From NCBI GenBank assembly GCA_017403065.1, contig JAFQOT010000002.1, forward strand, positions 62,001-126,000: 64,000 bases of DNA. Reading direction: 5' to 3'. Made by a program: the position numbers and the translations under genes. This document shows positions 54,316-61,479 of this stretch, in pieces. A model generated the notes under the pieces. It worked only from the letters and a program-made list of their open reading frames with translations. It was not told the DNA's origin and did not search any database. Positions within the stretch are counted from its first letter, which is position 1, and every line of letters starts with the position of its first letter. This stretch comes from Clostridia bacterium (GTDB taxonomy: Bacteria; Bacillota; Clostridia; Oscillospirales; Acutalibacteraceae).

Positions 54316-54867
54316 TTATCCGTTATACTCGGCTATATAAGGTAGATTGCGGTAATATTCTCCGCAGTCAAGACCGTAGCCTATTACAAAATAATCGGGA
54401 ATTGTAAATAAAGTAATATCTGCTTTAAATTCTACCATTCTTCTTGATGGCTTATCTAACAGGGTGACAACCTTTAAGGAAAGAGGATTTCGACCCTTAA
54501 GAAGAGCTACTATCTCATTCAGTGTTCTTCCTGTGTCTATAATGTCTTCTACAATTATTACGTGGTATTTGCTTATATCCTGCTTTAAATCCATTGTAAT
54601 TTTTACATTGCCTGAAGAAACAGTACCCTCATAGTAGCTTTCAGCGCACATAAATCCAATTTCACAAGGCACAGTAATCTCGCGGCATAAATCGGCCATA
54701 AATACAAAAGAGCCCTTTAAAACGCTTACAAGCAAAATAGGTTTTCCGTCATAAGAATCACTTATCTGCTTGCCCGCCTTTTTTATTGCCGCATCAATCT
54801 CTTCCTTAGAAATTACAACACGCTTGATTTTGCTCTTAAAATCATCAATATTCTTAACATCCTTCAT
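54316..54867 (-). CDS. hpt: Hypoxanthine phosphoribosyltransferase
   Basis: A purine salvage enzyme making IMP/GMP from hypoxanthine or guanine and PRPP. The start at 54867 (MKDVKNID) has GGTGA five bases upstream and gives 183 residues. The PRPP-binding motif VIIVEDIIDTGRTL near 100 and the base-binding VIGYGLDCGEYYRNLP near the C-terminus are intact. In many Firmicutes hpt lies beside tilS and ftsH; here it stands alone after the tRNA gene. Confidence 0.94.
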   Translation of the reverse strand: MKDVKNIDDFKSKIKRVVISKEEIDAAIKKAGKQISDSYDGKPILLVSVLKGSFVFMADLCREITVPCEIGFMCAESYYEGTVSSGNVKITMDLKQDISKYHVIIVEDIIDTGRTLNEIVALLKGRNPLSLKVVTLLDKPSRRMVEFKADITLFTIPDYFVIGYGLDCGEYYRNLPYIAEYNG

Positions 54868-54938
54868 AAAATCACCATATCCTTTTCGGGACACAAAATA
54901 CGATAAATAACCACAGATATGTGATCATTATAACGTAT

Positions 54939-54972
54939 GTGCCACGATTGCTGCATTATTGGCAAGTGGCAC
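54939..54972. repeat. Inverted repeat overlapping the tRNA-Arg 3' end
   Basis: GTGCCAC (54939-54945) and GTGGCAC (54966-54972) are perfect complements, with further inner pairing of TTGC and GCAA. The right arm includes the CCA end of the tRNA gene on the minus strand. There is no strong T tract after it, so it may be a weak terminator or a remnant integration site. Confidence 0.45.
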
Positions 54973-55041
54973 CCGTAGCGCGAATCGAACGCACATCTAA
55001 GTCTTAGGAGGACCTTATTCTATCCGTTGAACTATACGGGC
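54967..55041 (-). tRNA. tRNA-Arg (anticodon CCU)
   Basis: The minus strand folds as a cloverleaf: acceptor arm GCCCGTA/TACGGGT, D loop with AGTTCAACGGAT, anticodon arm AGGTC-CTCCTAA-GACTT giving anticodon CCU (reads AGG), and T arm with GTTCGATTC. The discriminator G and CCA are encoded. It is 75 bases long and lies between the ComEC-like gene and hpt. Confidence 0.93.
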
Positions 55042-55068
55042 ATATTTAATTTATATATTAAACAGTCT

Positions 55069-55104
55069 AACAGAAATCAGCCGAAATATCAACTGATTTC
55101 TGTT
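55069..55104 (-). terminator. Hairpin after the ComEC-like gene
   Basis: AACAGAAATCAG (55069-55080) and CTGATTTCTGTT (55093-55104) form a 12-bp stem directly after the stop. The T tract on the minus side is weak, so it may act as a processing site before the tRNA instead of a full terminator. Confidence 0.5.
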
Positions 55105-55105
55105 A

Positions 55106-56005
55106 TTATTTTTCAGTCTTTGCAGAGATTTCACCGTTATTCACCACAAAGGTTATATCGCCCTTTATATCTGTTCGGTAAATTTTGGCATCTAAGTCTT
55201 GTATACGAGTGATAATTTCGTCGTGAGGATGACCGTACATATTATCCTGACCTACGGATATTGCAACATGATCAGGACTTAAAGCCCTTAAAAATTCCTC
55301 ATCATTAGAGGTATTGCTTCCGTGATGGCCTGACTTGTAAACATCACAGTCAAGGTTTAAATTTTCCTCTAAAAGCTTTCTTTCTGCCTTCTTTTCAGCG
55401 TCGCCTGTAAAAAGAAATTTCTTGCCTTGAATTTCAGCCATAAGCATAAGCGAACGGTTATTTTCGTTTTCGTCCTCAAAAGCGGCTAAAACCGTAATCT
55501 CAAATTCCCCTACATTAAAATTCATTCCCTGTACAGCAGTATATACGCCGCCACCGGATTTTGTCAGGGCGTTAATTGCATACAAGGCGGAATTAAGTCC
55601 TTCACTTTGGGTGGAAAGGGTAGGTAATAAAAGATTTTTAACCTTAAAATTATCTACAACTCTTTCAAGTCCGCCTGTATGGTCAGAATGTAGATGAGAA
55701 ATTGCTATAATATCTATCTGTTTAATACCTAAACGGTTAAGCTTGATACATGTGTTGTTTCCTGAACTGTAGGTACCTGTATCAATAAGCGCCGTTCTAC
55801 CGTTACTGCTGATTAAAACGCAATCACCCTGACCCACATCTATAAATTGCACAAAATGAGCCTCTGTTTTCTCTTTAGCAGCAGGCATAAAGCAGGAAAT
55901 GAGATTTTCCTTGCCCACAACTAAGCTTAAAAGAGCCAACAGACAGGCAAAGGCGGTAATTATAGAAATAAGCTTTCGCCTGATGTTTCTAACCTTTGTT
56001 TTCAT
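55106..56005 (-). CDS. ComEC-like metallo-beta-lactamase-fold hydrolase, membrane-anchored
   Basis: A 299-residue protein matching the C-terminal domain of ComEC/Rec2. An N-terminal membrane helix (about 12-31) is followed by FIDVGQGDCVLI, the metal motif H104-x-H106-x-D108-H109 (SHLHSDHTGG) and a later SGHHGSNTS motif. The competence channel domain is absent, so it is probably an extracellular nuclease or phosphodiesterase and not a DNA channel. Its ATG overlaps the ftsK/spoIIIE stop as ATGA. Confidence 0.87.
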   Translation of the reverse strand: MKTKVRNIRRKLISIITAFACLLALLSLVVGKENLISCFMPAAKEKTEAHFVQFIDVGQGDCVLISSNGRTALIDTGTYSSGNNTCIKLNRLGIKQIDIIAISHLHSDHTGGLERVVDNFKVKNLLLPTLSTQSEGLNSALYAINALTKSGGGVYTAVQGMNFNVGEFEITVLAAFEDENENNRSLMLMAEIQGKKFLFTGDAEKKAERKLLEENLNLDCDVYKSGHHGSNTSNDEEFLRALSPDHVAISVGQDNMYGHPHDEIITRIQDLDAKIYRTDIKGDITFVVNNGEISAKTEK

Positions 56006-58392
56006 TCGTCTGTTGTTGCCTCGCGTTCCATAAGCTGCTCCTTAGTGATAAGAACCTTTCGGGGCTTAGAGCCTTCGTATGGGCCTACTACTCCCCTTTG
56101 CTCCATCTGGTCAACAATACGCGCCGCTCTGGCATAACCTAACTTAAGCTTGCGCTGTAAAAGAGATGTAGATGCCATACCCGCCTCAACAACTACCGCA
56201 ATAGCCTCTTTAAGCATAACATCCTCATCAGGACCGTCCTCTGCCAAGCCTGTTTTTTGCTTTTTCTCTATAGCAGCCTGACGCTCAATTTCCACCATAA
56301 CATTATCATCATACTCGGCGGTCTTGCCGTTTTTAATAAACTCTACTACTGCCTCAACCTCTTGGTCGCTTACAAAACAGCCTTGGATACGGCTGGGCTT
56401 ATTAGAGCCAACAGGACTAAAGAGCATATCTCCCCTACCTAAAAGCTTTTCAGCTCCTGCAGAGTCCAATATAGTACGGCTGTCTACCTGAGAAGATACT
56501 GCAAAAGCAATTCTTGTAGGTATATTAGCCTTGATTACACCTGTTACAACGTCAACTGAGGGACGTTGGGTCGCAATAATCAAATGCATTCCCGCAGCGC
56601 GCGCCTTTGCGGCAATACGGTTAATAGAATCCTCAACCTCGTTAGGAGCTGTCATCATAAGGTCGGCAAGCTCATCGATAATAATTACAATATGAGGCAT
56701 TTTTTCCAGCTCATCATCGTTTGAGGTTTCGACAAATCTGTTATATCCAGCAATATCGCGTACGCCCCTGTCGGCAAACATTCTGTAGCGTTTTTCCATT
56801 TCGCTTACTGCCCATCCAAGAGCGCCCGAAGCCTTACGTGGATCGGTTACAACGGGAACTAACAAATGGGGTATTCCGTTATAAATACCAAGCTCTACAA
56901 CCTTAGGGTCTATCATTAAAAGCTTAACCTCTTCAGGTGTGGCTTTGTATAAAAGACTTATAATTATAGAGTTAATACAAACCGATTTACCTGAGCCTGT
57001 AGCGCCCGCAATGAGTCCGTGAGGCATTTTGCCAATATCTGCAACAACTGCGTTACCGCCTATATCACGACCTAAAGCAAATGTAAGCTTGCTTTTAGCA
57101 GATGTAAATGCGGGCGATTCTAAAATTCCTCTTACACCTACAACATCGCTGGATTTGTTTGGCACTTCAATACCTACTGCCGCCTTATTTGGAATAGGCG
57201 CCTCTATTCTTACACCTGCGGTAGCGAGATTTAATGCAATATCATCAGCAAGATTAGTGATTTTGCTGATTTTAACCCCTGCGCAAGGCTGAAGCTCGTA
57301 TCTTGTTACGGTAGGACCTCTGCTAATGTCTACAATTCTGGTTTCAACACCAAAGCTTCTTAAGGTTTCGACCAAATGCTCTGCTGTCAACTCGGCGCCT
57401 GCCGCAGCCGCAGTATTTGAAGCGCTTTGCTTTAAAAGACTTAATGGAGGGAAATTATACCCCTCATCCGTACTTTCATCAATACCCTGAGTTAAATCCT
57501 CGGCAAATTTTTCAGTTTCTTTCTTAAAATCAATATTTTCCGTCTTTTCGTCGGTTGCAGTTTTAAGGGCTGTATCTAAAACACCCTTGTCCTCCGCGCC
57601 TTCAATTTTTGTATCCTTTTCATCTAAAGGCTCGTCATAATAGGTGCTTACCACCTTTTTCTGCTTTTCGGTAAATTCAGGCTTTACCTTTTTCTGTTTT
57701 ACAGGTATATCGTCAACAGGAATATCCACATCAAAGCCCTTTATAACCTTAAGCTGTTTTCCGCCTTTGGTATCCTCATCCTCACGGTCAAGGCGTGCCT
57801 GATATGCGCTTTCTGCCTGCTCGGAAATAGTTTTTACAGGACGGTATATAGTCTTAAAAAAGGTAATTAAGGTTGTACCTGTAATTATCATAAAAAATAC
57901 AAATATTAAAAGAATAATTGTAATAGCCGCCCCTGTTTTTCCGAATGCCAAATAAACAGGCTGACCGATTAAAGCTCCTAAAAAGCCACCGCTTTTCAGC
58001 CCGATACCCTGTGTGTAAGCGTGAACTAAATGCTCCCAGAAATTAAGAGAGGGGTCGTGCTTTGAAAAAATATCTACAGCCGCGCCTATAAGTATTACAA
58101 ATATTCCCGATTCAATGCTTTTTGCGGTTATAGAGCCTGTCATTTTATCCAAAGCAAACATAACTGCAATAAAGCCCAGTAAAAATGGGAAAAAATATGC
58201 CGTTATACCAAAAACGCCGAATATAAGATTATGTATAAAGGTCCATACATTCTGTCCCTCAATAAATACAACGCAAAGGAAAAAAATTGCTATTGCAAAC
58301 CAAATAACCGACATCAGCTGACGCCTGGCCGCTACTGATTTTGCGCTTTGACTTCTTGAATTTTGGTTGGTTTTTCTTCTTTTAGTCGCCAT
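56002..58392 (-). CDS. DNA translocase FtsK/SpoIIIE
   Basis: A membrane-anchored hexameric DNA pump that moves chromosomes through the closing septum. It has 796 residues: about four to five N-terminal membrane segments (to ~180), an acidic linker (190-310), the alpha/beta motor with Walker A AGATGSGKSVCIN near 465 and Walker B IVIIIDELADLM near 580, and a C-terminal winged-helix gamma domain (STSLLQRKLKLGYARAARI). Its size fits SpoIIIE, consistent with sporulation genes in the window; whether a second FtsK exists elsewhere cannot be told. Confidence 0.95.
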   Translation of the reverse strand: MATKRRKTNQNSRSQSAKSVAARRQLMSVIWFAIAIFFLCVVFIEGQNVWTFIHNLIFGVFGITAYFFPFLLGFIAVMFALDKMTGSITAKSIESGIFVILIGAAVDIFSKHDPSLNFWEHLVHAYTQGIGLKSGGFLGALIGQPVYLAFGKTGAAITIILLIFVFFMIITGTTLITFFKTIYRPVKTISEQAESAYQARLDREDEDTKGGKQLKVIKGFDVDIPVDDIPVKQKKVKPEFTEKQKKVVSTYYDEPLDEKDTKIEGAEDKGVLDTALKTATDEKTENIDFKKETEKFAEDLTQGIDESTDEGYNFPPLSLLKQSASNTAAAAGAELTAEHLVETLRSFGVETRIVDISRGPTVTRYELQPCAGVKISKITNLADDIALNLATAGVRIEAPIPNKAAVGIEVPNKSSDVVGVRGILESPAFTSAKSKLTFALGRDIGGNAVVADIGKMPHGLIAGATGSGKSVCINSIIISLLYKATPEEVKLLMIDPKVVELGIYNGIPHLLVPVVTDPRKASGALGWAVSEMEKRYRMFADRGVRDIAGYNRFVETSNDDELEKMPHIVIIIDELADLMMTAPNEVEDSINRIAAKARAAGMHLIIATQRPSVDVVTGVIKANIPTRIAFAVSSQVDSRTILDSAGAEKLLGRGDMLFSPVGSNKPSRIQGCFVSDQEVEAVVEFIKNGKTAEYDDNVMVEIERQAAIEKKQKTGLAEDGPDEDVMLKEAIAVVVEAGMASTSLLQRKLKLGYARAARIVDQMEQRGVVGPYEGSKPRKVLITKEQLMEREATTDE

Positions 58393-58406
58393 TTGCTTTC
58401 CTTCCT

Positions 58407-59240
58407 TTATTTTAATATATCTTTTTGAATTTGATTCTTTAAATCCTCTAAAGAATCAAACTTTCTTTCTTCTCTTAAAAATTTCAAAAATGTAATTTTA
58501 ACATTTTTTCCGTATATATCCCCTGAAAAATCTTTTATAAACGTTTCGCTTATAATAAAATCTATGGGATAGGTAGGCCTTTGCCCTATATTTGTTATGC
58601 CTGAATACTCTTTTGAATCTATCGAAACAACCGTTTTATAGACACCGAACTTAAGCCTTGCAAGCTCTTTTGGGTATTCTTGATTAGCGGTAGGAAAGCC
58701 CATTGTTCTTCCCCGTTTATCCCCCGAGGTCACCTTTGCTGTAAAGGAAAAGGGGGTAAACAAAAATAAATTTGCCTTTTCTACCTCGCCTTTTTTTAAA
58801 AGCTCTCTTATATAAGTAGAGGATATAATTTCGCCACCAAAGGCTACAGGCTCTACACACCTTAGCTTAATATCCTTATTCATACAGAATTTTTTAAGCA
58901 AAGTAATATCGCCCTTTTTATCCTTGCCAAAGCTATAATTAAACCCACAGGAAATCAAGGCGGGGTTAAATTTATTATACAAATCCTCTAAAAAATCCTC
59001 TGGAGAAATTTCCTTAACCTGATTAAAATCGAGAGGATAAACTTCGCAAAAGCCTAATTTTTCAAAAGCTTGGCACTTTTCCTCAAAGGTCATCAAGGCT
59101 TCGTCATAGCCGGTAATCACTCCGCGGGGAGATTTAATAAAGGTTACTGCTATTTTTCTGTAATGCTGAGGCAAGGAAAGCACCTCTCTGTGACCTGTAT
59201 GCACACCGTCAAAGGTGCCCAAGCACAAAGCGTTCCTCAT
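58407..59240 (-). CDS. ribF: Bifunctional riboflavin kinase/FAD synthetase
   Basis: Makes FMN and then FAD. It has 277 residues, somewhat short of the usual ~310 because the leading strand before LGTFDGVH is trimmed. The adenylyltransferase domain has GTFDGVHTGH near 8, GFNYSFGKDKKGD near 118 and ISSTYIREL near 162. The TF-x-PHP motif usual in the first domain reads TFIKSP here, losing the histidine. The kinase domain has GDKRGRTMGFPTAN near 195. It is the last gene of the infB-rbfA-nrnA-truB-ribF run. Confidence 0.92.
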   Translation of the reverse strand: MRNALCLGTFDGVHTGHREVLSLPQHYRKIAVTFIKSPRGVITGYDEALMTFEEKCQAFEKLGFCEVYPLDFNQVKEISPEDFLEDLYNKFNPALISCGFNYSFGKDKKGDITLLKKFCMNKDIKLRCVEPVAFGGEIISSTYIRELLKKGEVEKANLFLFTPFSFTAKVTSGDKRGRTMGFPTANQEYPKELARLKFGVYKTVVSIDSKEYSGITNIGQRPTYPIDFIISETFIKDFSGDIYGKNVKITFLKFLREERKFDSLEDLKNQIQKDILK

Positions 59241-59259
59241 TCCCTACCACTCCTTTATA

Positions 59260-60147
59260 TTACAAATAATTTAAAATACATTTAATAGCGACCTGTTGAT
59301 TTTGACAGTCGGCATAACCTATACCCAACAACAAATCGTTATGCTTAACCCTTAAAAGCTGACCTTGAGAAAAATCAGCATTCTTCAGTCTGTCAAAGCC
59401 TAACTGACCCCCGTTGCAAAATCTTACAGCCTGCTTTTCGGTTACGTTTATATTGTCAAGCCCGACAACTGCGTTTTCCTCAGAAATAATATATTCAGAT
59501 ATATTATCCTCGTTTAAATCCTCTAATTTTACACAATTTTCAATATCAAAGCCTGCGGCATAGCTTCGTTCCAAGCCTTTAAGCGTTGCGCCGCAACCTA
59601 AGTATTCGCCTATATCTCTGGCTAAAGAGCGAATGTATGTACCCTTGGAAACCGAAACCTCAATTTTAAAGCTATAATTCTCATCAAGACCTGACAAAAG
59701 CCTTATTTCGTAAATTTCAACCTCACGGGGTGTGATTTCAACACTTTTGCCCTTGCGCGCCAATTCGTAAAGACGCACGCCGTCCTTTTTAATTGCGCTG
59801 TACATAGGCGGTATTTGGGATATTTTTCCCGTAAAATATTTTAAAGCCGACTCTAATTGAGTATTTGTAATATTTACGGCTTTCTCTGTTAAAATCTTGC
59901 CTGTTATATCATCAGTATCGGTAGTCAACCCCAACTTTATTTGGGCTACATACCTTTTATCCTGATCTAACAAAAGACCTGAAAGGGCGGTTGCCCGTCC
60001 GAAAAAAACAGGCAAAACACCCGTAGCCATAGGGTCTAAGGTTCCTGTATGACCAACCCTTTTTTCCTTAGCTAAATAACGAAGACGCGCCACCGCCGAA
60101 AAAGAGGTTAAACCCTGTGGTTTATTAAGCAAAAGTAACCCTTGCAT
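59260..60147 (-). CDS. truB: tRNA pseudouridine-55 synthase
   Basis: Forms pseudouridine 55 in the T loop of tRNAs. It has 295 residues. The catalytic aspartate is in GHTGTLDPMATGVLPV near 37; the PPMYSAIKKDG and SKGTYIRSLARDIG motifs follow. The C-terminus is PUA-like. It begins six bases after the nrnA stop and 19 bases separate it from ribF, matching the conserved order in Firmicutes. Confidence 0.95.
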   Translation of the reverse strand: MQGLLLLNKPQGLTSFSAVARLRYLAKEKRVGHTGTLDPMATGVLPVFFGRATALSGLLLDQDKRYVAQIKLGLTTDTDDITGKILTEKAVNITNTQLESALKYFTGKISQIPPMYSAIKKDGVRLYELARKGKSVEITPREVEIYEIRLLSGLDENYSFKIEVSVSKGTYIRSLARDIGEYLGCGATLKGLERSYAAGFDIENCVKLEDLNEDNISEYIISEENAVVGLDNINVTEKQAVRFCNGGQLGFDRLKNADFSQGQLLRVKHNDLLLGIGYADCQNQQVAIKCILNYL

Positions 60148-60152
60148 TATAG

Positions 60153-61130
60153 TTATACCTCTAACTCCTCTTTTACTGCCGCTAAAACCTTAGCTTTAAC
60201 CTGTTCCAAAGTGCCTACAACCTTAGCTCCTGCCGCCGACTTATGACCGCCGCCGCCTAACTTCTTGCAGATAGCGCTGGCATTAACAGGCTCAAAGGTC
60301 CTTAAAGACACCTTAAATTCACTGTCTCCCGACTGCTTGATGGTTATACCCGCTTTTACGCCCTCTACGCTACGGGAAATCAGGGCAATACCCTCTAAAT
60401 CGGTACCGCTCAGTCCCGTTTTTTCCTGCATTTCGGCAGTGACTGTCAAAAGTATGCATTTATCGTCAAAATGGAACTCTGCGTTTTCCAAAACCATTTG
60501 TTCCATTTCCAAAAGCTTTTTTGACTTAGTGTCAAACATAAGACGGTTTATTTTGTCAGCCTCTAAATTAAATTCATAAAGAGAAGCCGCCATCATATGA
60601 GTTTTGGCAGTTACATTTGAATATTTAAAACAGCCTGTATCTGTGGCAATTCCCGTGTAAATAGCCTTTGCGGTTATATCGTTAATGTTTACCTTCATAA
60701 TGGATATAAGCTCGCAAATACATTCTGCTGTAGCTGCTGCTTGTGCATCTAAATATAAATTTTTAGCAAACTGGGTGTTTGAAATATGATGGTCAATAGC
60801 CAAATCTATGCTGTCGCCAAACTCATCCTTTAAAGCACCTAACAGCTTAACATCTGCCACATCTACAGAAACCACAGTGGCATTTTCCCTCTTTACGTGG
60901 TCAGTAGGCCGCGCAAAATAATCATACTTGCTTGGAATTACATCAGGGCAAAGCACACAGGCAGCCTTGCCGATTTCATTTAAAGCGTAATAAAGAGCAT
61001 AGGCAGAGCCCAACGTGTCACCGTCAGGTGAGGCGTGGGTTAATATGATAAAATTATCGTGCTTTTTAAGAAATCTGGCAGTCTGTCTTAAATTAAGTTT
61101 TTTGCATCCGCTGTTATCTTTTTTCTTCAT
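60153..61130 (-). CDS. nrnA: DHH-family oligoribonuclease/pAp phosphatase
   Basis: Degrades short RNA oligonucleotides and dephosphorylates pAp. From 61130 it has 325 residues. The DHH motifs are ASPDGDTLG near 35, SVDVAD near 87, IDHHISN near 110 and the DTGC segment near 160. The DHHA1 domain ends with LGGGGHKSAAGA. The start at 61130 has AAGGTGG nine bases upstream within the end of rbfA, giving a 17-base overlap; the longer frame is not supported. Confidence 0.93.
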   Translation of the reverse strand: MKKKDNSGCKKLNLRQTARFLKKHDNFIILTHASPDGDTLGSAYALYYALNEIGKAACVLCPDVIPSKYDYFARPTDHVKRENATVVSVDVADVKLLGALKDEFGDSIDLAIDHHISNTQFAKNLYLDAQAAATAECICELISIMKVNINDITAKAIYTGIATDTGCFKYSNVTAKTHMMAASLYEFNLEADKINRLMFDTKSKKLLEMEQMVLENAEFHFDDKCILLTVTAEMQEKTGLSGTDLEGIALISRSVEGVKAGITIKQSGDSEFKVSLRTFEPVNASAICKKLGGGGHKSAAGAKVVGTLEQVKAKVLAAVKEELEV

Positions 61131-61479
61131 CTGAATTGTCCACCTTAAAGGTATCAATTATTTTAGAAATGTTAGAGCTTTGTTCTATTGAATCATCCGC
61201 AATAAATCTTAGCTCAGGCACCTTGCGAAGCTTCATTCTTGCTCCCAATTCGCGACGCAAAAAGCCCGCCGCACCTTTAAGAGCCTTTACAGACGAAACT
61301 GTTGTTTCATACCCTTCAATAGCACTAACATATACCGTAGCGTAGGAAAGGTCACCCGAAACGTCAACCTTTACAATGCTTAAAAGCTTGCTGACTCTCG
61401 GGTCCTTTACCTCGCGTAATAATTCGGAAAGTGTAATCTTAATATCAGAAGTAATACGGTTTATTTTAAATCCCGCCAT
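61114..61479 (-). CDS. rbfA: Ribosome-binding factor A
   Basis: A 121-residue KH-fold protein that helps mature the 30S subunit by binding the 5' region of 16S rRNA. The sequence LSELLREVKDPRVSKLLSIV near 20 and the FLRRELGARMKLRKVPEL segment near 75 are diagnostic. Its ATG overlaps the infB stop by one base (TAATG) and it overlaps nrnA downstream, so the operon is tightly coupled. Confidence 0.95.
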   Translation of the reverse strand: MAGFKINRITSDIKITLSELLREVKDPRVSKLLSIVKVDVSGDLSYATVYVSAIEGYETTVSSVKALKGAAGFLRRELGARMKLRKVPELRFIADDSIEQSSNISKIIDTFKVDNSDEEKR

